Source: Paracoccaceae bacterium
Lineage (GTDB): Bacteria > Pseudomonadota > Alphaproteobacteria > Rhodobacterales > Rhodobacteraceae
Assembly: GCA_002400675.1 (NCBI GenBank)
Contig: NVQY01000099.1
Span: 664-8,603 of the forward strand
Direction: 5' to 3'
DNA length: 7,940 nt
The translations under genes and the position numbers were made by a program. Under the pieces are notes generated by a model. The model made no database searches. It was not told where the DNA came from and saw nothing but the letters and a program-made list of their open reading frames with translations. Below, one piece after another: positions 1-6,325 of the stretch; the first letter of the stretch is position 1, and each line of letters opens with the position of its first letter.

Positions 1-177
1 CTCCGGCAGGTCGCATCTCGGCACGGGATCAGGAAATGGGGCTTTCGCGGGCAACAGGGCAAAATCGCCCGCAGCCGCCTTTTGTCCGATGTACAAAACG
101 GCCAGCCGGGGCGTTTTCCCCTGTACAAAACAGACTAACTACGCCTCGAACAGCCTCAGATATTTTGGAGACCCAAC
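1..177. other. Leader region upstream of lpdA, no gene identified
   Basis: I see no supportable gene here. All three forward frames stay open through most of the stretch, as expected in GC-rich DNA, so an open frame alone does not reveal whether the 3' end of an upstream gene is present; one frame runs from the window edge to a TAA at 136-138. The segment holds a weak hairpin (GGGC at 57-60 with GCCC at 67-70, extendable as GCGGGC 47-52 with GCCCGC 67-72), the paired TGTACAAAAC repeats listed separately, and the lpdA ribosome binding site GGAG at 167-170, seven bases before the ATG. In related bacteria lpd often follows the sucAB genes, but nothing here proves that. Confidence 0.5.
80..131. 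repeat. Pair of TGTACAAAAC direct repeats, candidate operator
   Basis: The 10-mer TGTACAAAAC occurs exactly twice, at 90-99 and 122-131. The copies are 32 bp apart start to start, about three helical turns, so they would lie on the same DNA face. Each copy also has a partial inverted partner upstream: TTTTGT (80-85) with ACAAAA (93-98), and GTTTT (113-117) with AAAAC (127-131). This is the layout of a two-site binding element for a dimeric regulator in front of lpdA. I cannot assign a regulator family, and I see no clear -35/-10 pair that would place the sites relative to transcription. Confidence 0.45.
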
Positions 178-1566
<1,389 letters not shown>

Positions 1567-1631
1567 GAATCGGGCTTGTGAATTGGTATTGCTCCGGGCC
1601 TAGGATCAGGCGCGGGGCAATTATATTATTG

Positions 1632-2009
1632 CTAGGACTGGACAGTAGGTGCCGGCAAACGGCAGCCTTTTTGCTCCATGGTTGACGTTATGGCGTCGTA
1701 ATTTCCTTTTGCCACTGATAGGGCGGATGACTTATCTTTGGTTGCGGCCAGCGCGATTGCAGCAGGCCAGAAAATGACCAGCGCGATGCCGGTAATTACG
1801 GCATCGTCCGTAGCAGCTTTGTTCTGGTCTTCGGTAAGACTGTTCACATTTCGAACGATTTCGTTGCGCTCAAGCATAAGACTATTGCAGCTTCGGCCAG
1901 AAAATGCGCTTGGGCTGACGTAGGCTGCCTCAACATTTTTCGCGCTTTGTGCACAGCCTGCGGCAACAAATACGCTGGAAAGCGCCAAACTGGTTCCAAT
2001 TTTCAACAT
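1632..2009 (-). CDS. Small predicted lipoprotein of unknown function
   Basis: The 125-residue protein starts with a short basic-hydrophobic signal and a lipobox-like VAAGC, which places the lipidated cysteine at residue 19. Alanine at -3 is permitted but not the usual leucine. Residue +2 after the cysteine is alanine, not aspartate, which by the E. coli rule would favour outer-membrane sorting. The mature part has two further cysteines (41 and 116) that could pair in the periplasm and a hydrophobic stretch at about 70-90 containing FWPAA. The pattern AYVSP, a single SC, WPAA, KG and a C-terminal cysteine resembles small alphaproteobacterial lipoproteins I remember as hypothetical, sometimes labelled as metal ABC transporter components without support. 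AGGGA lies ten bases before the ATG. It converges on lpdA and stands alone. Its DNA is clearly less GC-rich than the neighbours (28 of 60 bases at 1801-1860 against 41 of 60 at 4021-4080), hinting at a separate origin. Confidence 0.8.
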   Translation of the reverse strand: MLKIGTSLALSSVFVAAGCAQSAKNVEAAYVSPSAFSGRSCNSLMLERNEIVRNVNSLTEDQNKAATDDAVITGIALVIFWPAAIALAATKDKSSALSVAKGNYDAITSTMEQKGCRLPAPTVQS

Positions 2010-2272
2010 CTAATCTGGTTCCCTTTTCTTACCTGATCGTCACGGATATTCCGCGACGGGTCTCTGGCACAAACTACTGGTGCTTAAAACTAAAATTCCG
2101 ATTGGACAACCTTCGTGCTATCTAAAGCGTCATGACGGCCCCAAATTGACGGCAGAAGGATTGCGGCAATGTGGCCCCCCGACCTGAAACCGCAAAGATG
2201 ATCATTTAAGCGGGCAGAATTACCTATATGTTAGCAAACGAAAACCTTACCCGCAGGTAAAACAGACCGCAC
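2010..2272. promoter_or_regulatory. AT-richer spacer, likely promoter region of the lipoprotein gene
   Basis: This 263-bp gap separates the 3' end of the fts operon from the 5' end of the lipoprotein gene, so a promoter reading leftwards must lie here unless the lipoprotein is read through from the operon. I could not pick a convincing -35/-10 pair. It contains a perfect 10-bp palindrome, CGTCATGACG (2128-2137), and a small hairpin close to the flavoprotein stop codon, listed separately. Only tiny open frames of about ten codons are present, and none is supported. Confidence 0.4.
2241..2260 (-). terminator. Weak candidate terminator of the ftsE operon
   Basis: TTACC (2247-2251) and GGTAA (2256-2260) form a perfect 5-bp stem with a 4-base loop, starting 13 bases past the flavoprotein stop codon. 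On the minus strand the stem is followed by GG and then TTTT (complement of 2241-2244). The position suits a Rho-independent terminator, but the stem is short and AT-rich and the T-run is brief, so termination may be incomplete or Rho-dependent. Confidence 0.35.
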
Positions 2273-2884
2273 CTACCACATGGTCCCGGCGGCGCGCGGG
2301 TCCCATGCAAGGTCGTATGTCGTACCGCCTTCTTCGCCGTCGGTCATCTCGGCCAGAATTTCGCCGATTGTGGGCACGCCACCGCTTTGATCGCCGGAAA
2401 CCCAAGTGCCGGCGCGCAGCAGGGCACGGGCGCATTGGCTGTAAATCTCGCCAATGGTCACCACGATTACCGTCGCCGGCAGGCGGTCGCCCTTGGCAAA
2501 TCGCGCCCGCAGGTTGTGGTCATCGGTGACGATGGCGGTGCCGTTGACCCGCACCACGTTGTTCGATCCCGGCACCAGAAACATCAGCGATACGCGCCCA
2601 TCGCTGACGATGTTACGCAGGCTGTCCATGCGGTTGTTGCCGCGCCAGTCCGGCAGCGCCAGCGTGCCCGGGTCCAGTTCCATCACCACCGGGCCATCGT
2701 CGCCGCGCGGGCTGCCGTCGGTGCCGTCCGGGCCAATCGTGCTAAGGACGCACAGGCGGGACGCCATGATCCACTGGCGATAAAGCGGCGTCATTCGGCG
2801 CGCCACCTTGCGTATCGCTGCCGCGCCCGGTTGGCCGTATAGCGCCTCAAGCGCCGCGATGTCGTTAACTGGTCGCATCCGCAT
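2273..2884 (-). CDS. PNPOx-like FMN-binding flavoprotein
   Basis: The 203-residue protein belongs to the pyridoxamine 5'-phosphate oxidase-like split-barrel superfamily. Visible family traits are a helical start, the strand ASRLCVLSTIGPDG (41-54), SPRGD (58-62), the FMN-site-like LPDWRGNNRMDSL (77-89), a strand with PG (105-106) leading to RVNG (112-115), and the helix QCARALLR (150-157). This arrangement recalls the 'PPOX class probable FMN-dependent enzyme' group (DR_2398/MSMEG-type), whose substrates are mostly unknown; true PdxH activity in vitamin B6 synthesis is unlikely. It is probably a soluble cytoplasmic FMN or F420-type reductase/oxidase. I chose the ATG at 2884, with GTGGGG just upstream; TTG at 2887 and ATG at 2878 are alternatives. 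The start overlaps the acyltransferase end by 20 bases, so it is the last gene of the ftsE operon and probably translationally coupled. It has no obvious functional tie to division. Confidence 0.85.
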   Translation of the reverse strand: MRMRPVNDIAALEALYGQPGAAAIRKVARRMTPLYRQWIMASRLCVLSTIGPDGTDGSPRGDDGPVVMELDPGTLALPDWRGNNRMDSLRNIVSDGRVSLMFLVPGSNNVVRVNGTAIVTDDHNLRARFAKGDRLPATVIVVTIGEIYSQCARALLRAGTWVSGDQSGGVPTIGEILAEMTDGEEGGTTYDLAWDPRAAGTMW

Positions 2885-3604
2885 CAAACCCCACTTCGCG
2901 CATCAGCGCGTTGGATTTCGTTTCCACCACCTGTTCCAGTTCCGCCATAAAGTCGGCGCGCGACAGGTTGGGATCAATCGGATCAAGAAACTCGATCACC
3001 GCAGCACCCGGTTTGCGCATGATCCCACCCTTTGGCCACAGCACGCCGACATTGGTCGCCACCGGCACACAGGTCTGTTGCAACTGTTCGTACAGCACCC
3101 CGGTACCGACCTTATAGGGGGCCTTGACGCCCGGCGGAACGCGGGTGCCTTGGGTATAGATGATCAGCTGGCCGGCCTCCTGGCGCCCGTCGCGCACGTC
3201 GCGCACCATCTTGTCAATCGCCTGCCCGCGCTTGCCCCGGTCCACGGCGACACAGCCCAACAGTTTGGCATATTGGCCAATCACCGGCGTCCACAGGATT
3301 TCCTTTTTCATGATGAACTTGGCCGTGGGCAGGGCGGTGAATATCATCATGATATCAAGGAACGACTGATGCTTGGCCGCGATCAGAACTTCGCCCGCCG
3401 GGGGGTGCCGCGCACTTCGCAACGGATACCAACCATCCAGCGCGCGCTCCAGAACACCCAGCGCGAATAGGTCTTACAGCACGCCCGCGCGCCAGAGCGG
3501 CTGAACAACGCCCACGGCGCAAAGGCCAGACCGATGACCGGCATCATGATGTAGATCTGGGTGGCAAACAGCGCCGAGCGCAACCACTGAATCGCGTATC
3601 CCAT
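2865..3604 (-). CDS. plsC: PlsC-type lysophospholipid acyltransferase, reading frame broken by one base
   Basis: Enzymes of this family acylate lysophosphatidic acid at the inner membrane to give phosphatidic acid, the precursor of all phospholipids. Two abutting frames together give a normal protein of about 246 residues: residues 1-68 end in RGTP in one frame, and the rest begins PAGEVLIAAKHQSFLD in another. The joined protein has an N-terminal membrane segment (about 12-33), the catalytic HX4D motif (His79 and Asp84), and a GTR motif (153-155). In place of the usual EGTR it reads YTQGTR, a Gln-for-Glu form I remember from related alphaproteobacterial proteins. The coding span is 740 bases, one short of a multiple of three, and inserting one base in the G-run at 3400-3405 repairs it. 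As it stands, the first frame ends at 3383 after 73 residues, before the active site. The ATG at 3604 shares one base with the ftsX stop (TGATG), indicating coupling. Upstream in-frame extension into ftsX is unlikely. It may be a sequencing error or a true pseudogene. Confidence 0.88.
3400..3405 (-). other. Apparent frameshift site in a six-base homopolymer
   Basis: Six G on the plus strand (six C in the mRNA sense) mark the point where the acyltransferase similarity switches frame. Before it the reading is GGC ACC CCC; after it the conserved-looking reading is CCG GCG GGC GAA. Seven C would join the two parts seamlessly as RGTPPAGEV. A homopolymer miscount in sequencing is the simplest cause. 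A genuine one-base deletion, or transcriptional slippage on the C-run, remain possible. Confidence 0.85.
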
Positions 3605-4503
3605 CAGCTTAGCCCCTTCAACGCCCGGTGCGCCGCCAACCAGGTTGCAGCAAACGCCACCCCGCCGCCCAGCAGCGGAATCAACATCGGCCACAGCCAG
3701 TCCAGCCCCTGAAAGCCAAGCCCGGTCAGAAACCCGCCCTCGTCCGAGGCCGATGGCAACAAAAGCACCCCCGCAAGGCCAAACGCCACGCCAATCACCG
3801 CGCCGCCAAAGGCCCGCAAGGTAAACCGCCGTACAAAAGCCTGCGCGATATAGCGATCCCGCGCGCCCACCAGCCGCAACACTTCGATCACCTGCGCGTT
3901 GGCGGACAAGGCGGCATTGGCGGCCAGCGTGATCATCGCCGCCGTGGCCCCGCCGATCAACAGGATCGCGATCCAGCCCAACCGCCGCAGGCTGCGCGCC
4001 GCATCCACCAAGGGCCGGCGCCAGCGGGTGTGATCGTCCAGCACCGCACCGGGCACTTCGGCGCTCAGGCGCAGACGTAATCCGGCGGCGTCATAGCCGG
4101 GATCGGTGTCGATCACTTCGATCAGTTGCGGCACCGGCAGGTCTTCGATCTGCAAATCCGCGCCGAACCACGGGGCCAGCAACGCCGCCTGTTCTTCCTT
4201 GGTCAGGGCGCGCGCACTGGCAACACCCGGCGTCTGGCGCAGGATTTTCAGGGCCGCCTCGGTCTGGGCGGCGCGTTGGTCCATCGGCGCGGTGATGCGC
4301 AAGGTGGCGCTGCGGGCCAGTTCCTCGGCCCAGCGATCAGCCAGCCGCCCCGAGGCCAGCGACAACGCCAGCGCGAACACCGTCAGGAATGCCATCGCCC
4401 CGGATACGAACAGCGTCAGATGCGCGGTGAACCCGCTGGGCGGCACCACCCGCGCGGCTTGCGGGTCGCCCAGAAACAGCGACCTGATTGCGCCCCGGCT
4501 CAT
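3604..4503 (-). CDS. ftsX: Cell division protein FtsX (ABC-type permease subunit)
   Basis: FtsX is the membrane half of the FtsEX complex. It uses ATP hydrolysis by FtsE to drive conformational change across the inner membrane, activating peptidoglycan hydrolases through periplasmic adaptors during septation. The 299 residues show the family's four-helix plan: cytoplasmic N-terminus, helix 1 at about 30-51, a periplasmic loop of about 120 residues (52-172), and helices 2 (175-200), 3 (229-249) and 4 (267-293). The cytoplasmic segment VIEVLRLVGA (205-214) just after helix 2 is the hallmark FtsX/MacB-type coupling stretch. The length is typical. The start ATG overlaps the ftsE stop by four bases (ATGA), the classic arrangement for this pair, and its stop overlaps the acyltransferase start by one. 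Divergence in the periplasmic loop is normal for FtsX, so which adaptor or hydrolase it contacts cannot be predicted. Confidence 0.95.
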   Translation of the reverse strand: MSRGAIRSLFLGDPQAARVVPPSGFTAHLTLFVSGAMAFLTVFALALSLASGRLADRWAEELARSATLRITAPMDQRAAQTEAALKILRQTPGVASARALTKEEQAALLAPWFGADLQIEDLPVPQLIEVIDTDPGYDAAGLRLRLSAEVPGAVLDDHTRWRRPLVDAARSLRRLGWIAILLIGGATAAMITLAANAALSANAQVIEVLRLVGARDRYIAQAFVRRFTLRAFGGAVIGVAFGLAGVLLLPSASDEGGFLTGLGFQGLDWLWPMLIPLLGGGVAFAATWLAAHRALKGLS

Positions 4504-5195
4504 AAATCCGCCCCCGCCAGTTGCAGCTTGCGATTGGTGATGCGCAACACCCGCACCGACACCTGAGATTTGGCGGCGCGGATCAGCGCAAGATCATGGC
4601 TGGCGATCAGCACGGTTTTGCCCATCTTGTTCAGTTCCACCAGCAGTTTCAGCAACCGCTGGGACATTTCCCAATCGACGTTGCCGGTTGGCTCATCCGC
4701 CAGAATGACATCCGGCGACATGATCACCGCGCGCGCCAATGCGGCACGCTGGCGTTCTCCGCCCGACAGTTCCGGCGGCAGCGCGCTGGCGCGTGACGAC
4801 AGGCCCACCCATTCCATCAGCTCTTTCAGGTCGCCGCCTTCCTGTTCGGCCTCGCGCCCCGACACGGTCAGCGGCAGGGCGATGTTATCGGCCAGCGGCA
4901 GATGATCTAGAAACCGGCAATCCTGATGCACCACACCGATCCGGCGGCGCAACATGGCCATCTGATCGCGATCCAGACCGCGCATGTCTTCGCCGAACAC
5001 CCGCACCTGACCGCTGGTCGGCAGCAACGCGCCATAGCACAATTTCAGCAACGTGGTCTTGCCCGACCCCGACGGCCCGGTCAGAAAGTGGAAAGAGCCG
5101 GGAACCAGCTCTATCGACACATCGCTTAACAGCTCGCCGCCGCCATAGCTGTACCCAACATTTTCCAGCTCGATCACGGCTGTCCCCCGGTCCAT
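4500..5195 (-). CDS. ftsE: Cell division ATP-binding protein FtsE
   Basis: FtsE is the cytoplasmic ATPase that pairs with FtsX to couple divisome state to cell-wall hydrolysis. All ABC motifs are present in the 231 residues: Walker A GPSGSGKTT (40-48), Q-loop Gln91 in VVHQD, signature LSGGERQR (143-150), Walker B VILADEPT (163-170) with catalytic Glu168, and switch His200. The EPTGNVDW stretch after Walker B is typical of FtsE. The ATG at 5195 has AGAAGG six bases upstream. A GTG at 5177 (just before IELEN) is a possible alternative that would match the short N-terminus of many FtsE proteins, but it has no better ribosome binding site. It is the first gene of the four-gene minus-strand operon. 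Nothing is missing or unusual in the protein. Confidence 0.96.
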   Translation of the reverse strand: MDRGTAVIELENVGYSYGGGELLSDVSIELVPGSFHFLTGPSGSGKTTLLKLCYGALLPTSGQVRVFGEDMRGLDRDQMAMLRRRIGVVHQDCRFLDHLPLADNIALPLTVSGREAEQEGGDLKELMEWVGLSSRASALPPELSGGERQRAALARAVIMSPDVILADEPTGNVDWEMSQRLLKLLVELNKMGKTVLIASHDLALIRAAKSQVSVRVLRITNRKLQLAGADL

Positions 5196-5204
5196 TTGCC
5201 GCCT

Positions 5205-5240
5205 TCTTGCCTTACCGCCGGGACAGTTTCAATGGCAAGA
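5205..5240 (-). repeat. 7-bp inverted repeat at the ftsE ribosome binding site
   Basis: TCTTGCC (5205-5211) and GGCAAGA (5234-5240) are perfect inverted copies with a 22-base loop. In the ftsE mRNA leader the downstream arm overlaps the start of the AGAAGG Shine-Dalgarno sequence, so folding could partly mask it. Chance occurrence is quite possible at this arm length. Confidence 0.3.
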
Positions 5241-5300
5241 CGGTGCAACGGTTTGATAAGAACTTAACGGCGGATGCGATTGACTCTTTTCTGATGCCGT

Positions 5301-5347
5301 CCAAAGCCATATGGTTGGTTAAAAAAGTCAAGCTAAGCAGGCTTTGG
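5301..5347 (+). repeat. 8-bp inverted repeat before the zinc-ribbon gene
   Basis: CCAAAGCC (5301-5308) and GGCTTTGG (5340-5347) are perfect inverted copies around a 31-base AT-rich loop. The right arm ends three bases before the GAGGAG ribosome binding site (5351-5356). It could be a leader hairpin or a pair of operator half-sites. No known regulator motif is recognised. Confidence 0.4.
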
Positions 5348-5362
5348 CCTGAGGAGAGTAGA

Positions 5363-6238
5363 ATGCGCCTGACATGCCCCAATTGCGGTGCTCAGTACGA
5401 AGTCCCGGACGAAGTCATTCCGGATGAAGGGCGTGACGTTCAGTGCTCAAACTGTGGCGATACATGGTATCAGGCACACCCGGATTTCCCCGAACTGGCG
5501 TTAGAGGCCGAGGCCGATCTTGCCCCAGCGCCCCCTTCGCCCGCGCCTAAGCCTGCGCGTGATCCTGACCCTGACGCGGACCCAAATACCGACACCCTGC
5601 GCGGCGCGCTAAGCGGACAGGACGCCAGCCCGCCGGCTGAGCCGGAAACCGCTACACCGCAAGAGCCGCAGGAACGCGAAAAAAGGGAAATGTCCGAAGG
5701 CATCGCCAACATCCTGCGCGAAGAGGCCGAACGGGAATCGCACCTAAGGAACACCGGTGACGCCGATCCGCTGGAAAGCCAGCCAAATCTGGGTCTTGAT
5801 GATCTGCCGGATGATGAACCAAACCGCCGCGCCCAGGAAGCGCGCGCACGGATGGCCCGGATGCGTGGCCAGCCCGCACCCGCACCCGGTGCCAAAGAGG
5901 GGGCCGGATCAAGGCGCGACATGTTGCCGGACATCGAAGAGATCAACTCGACCTTGCGCGCCTCGGACGGGGGCACATCCCTGCACACGGCCCTCGGTCC
6001 GATCCGCGTCGCCAAGGCGCAGAACAATAGGGGCGGGTTTGCCCGTGGTTTTGCCCTGATCATGCTGCTCGGGGTGATTTTGGCGATGGTCTATGGCAAT
6101 GCGGCCAACATCTCCAAATCGGTGCCACAGGCGGAACCGGCGCTGACCGCCTATGTCTCGGCGGTCAATCAGGCACGGGTCTGGCTGGATGCGCAAATCG
6201 GCTCACTGCTGCCAAGGCCCGGCGGGCCGGATAGCTAG
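5363..6238 (+). CDS. Zinc-ribbon, single-span inner membrane protein of unknown function
   Basis: The 291-residue protein opens with a MJ0042-type zinc ribbon: MRLTCPNCGAQYEVPDE and then CSNCGDTW, with four ligands Cys5, Cys8, Cys28 and Cys31. This is followed by a long, low-complexity, acidic and Pro/Ala-rich linker (about 42-105), a charged helical stretch (105-170), another disordered part, one membrane helix (about 228-246, FARGFALIMLLGVILAMVYG) and a short tail of about 45 residues. With the positive residues at 214-227 before the helix, the zinc ribbon should be cytoplasmic and the tail periplasmic. GAGGAG lies six bases before the ATG at 5363; the frame stays open far upstream through ftsE antisense, but the zinc ribbon and ribosome binding site fix the start. 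Similar N-terminal ribbons occur in alphaproteobacterial membrane proteins next to ftsE, as I recall, without an assigned role. It is divergent from ftsE and convergent with the DUF4175 gene. Confidence 0.88.
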   Translation: MRLTCPNCGAQYEVPDEVIPDEGRDVQCSNCGDTWYQAHPDFPELALEAEADLAPAPPSPAPKPARDPDPDADPNTDTLRGALSGQDASPPAEPETATPQEPQEREKREMSEGIANILREEAERESHLRNTGDADPLESQPNLGLDDLPDDEPNRRAQEARARMARMRGQPAPAPGAKEGAGSRRDMLPDIEEINSTLRASDGGTSLHTALGPIRVAKAQNNRGGFARGFALIMLLGVILAMVYGNAANISKSVPQAEPALTAYVSAVNQARVWLDAQIGSLLPRPGGPDS

Positions 6239-6325
6239 AGGCTGGCCGTTGACGATAGGTATGAGGTCCGCGCCTGACAGGGCGGTGATCCGAAATTCGG
6301 CCTGTGGCCTCAGATATTGGCGACC
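6239..6325. terminator. Convergent gap with weak hairpins, possible two-way terminator
   Basis: This 87-base gap lies between two convergent stop codons. It holds CCGCgCC (6268-6274) pairing with GGGCGG (6280-6285) across a TGACA loop with one bulged G, and the near-palindrome CCGAAATTCGG (6290-6300). A wider pairing of GAGGC (6238-6242) with GCCTC (6307-6311) and of GGCC (6244-6247) with GGCC (6299-6302) could enclose both. No T-run follows on either strand, so a standard Rho-independent terminator is not shown. Confidence 0.3.

Larger units (their letters stand above)
5196..5362. promoter_or_regulatory. Divergent promoter region between ftsE and the zinc-ribbon gene
   Basis: These 167 bp must carry the start signals for ftsE (leftwards) and for the zinc-ribbon protein (rightwards). 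TTGACT (5280-5285) is the best -35-like hexamer on the plus strand, but no good -10 follows at 16-18 bp, so I do not call a promoter box. The minus strand offers TTGCAC and TTATCA-like hexamers without proper spacing. The region is AT-richer around 5250-5335 than the flanking genes. It contains two inverted repeats, each lying close to one of the two ribosome binding sites; these are listed separately. Confidence 0.5.

Noticed and set aside
47..85. Rho-independent terminator for a gene upstream of the window (GCGGGC/GCCCGC followed by TTTTGT)
   Set aside because: The T-stretch is short and separated from the stem by GC-rich bases, and no upstream gene end can be identified.
1567..1631. Terminator between lpdA and the lipoprotein gene (GCAAT 1617-1621 with ATTGC 1628-1632)
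   Set aside because: The stem is only 5 bp, AT-rich, overlaps the opposing stop codon and has no T-run, so I do not call it. No other feature was seen in this 65-base gap.
2150..2205. Tiny open frame (ATG at about 2168, ten codons) with AAGGA upstream as a leader peptide
   Set aside because: It points away from the lipoprotein gene and leads into no plus-strand gene, so there is nothing for a leader peptide to regulate.
3395..3410. Programmed -1 ribosomal frameshifting in the acyltransferase gene
   Set aside because: The local codons (GGC ACC CCC CGG) do not form a standard X XXY YYZ slippery heptamer that allows re-pairing in both sites, and no stimulatory structure is evident. A missing base is simpler.
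4739..5362. N-terminal extension of the zinc-ribbon frame into ftsE antisense
   Set aside because: The extension is Arg/Pro/Ala-rich shadow sequence. GAGGAG plus ATG at 5363 directly before the zinc-ribbon cysteines gives a clear start.
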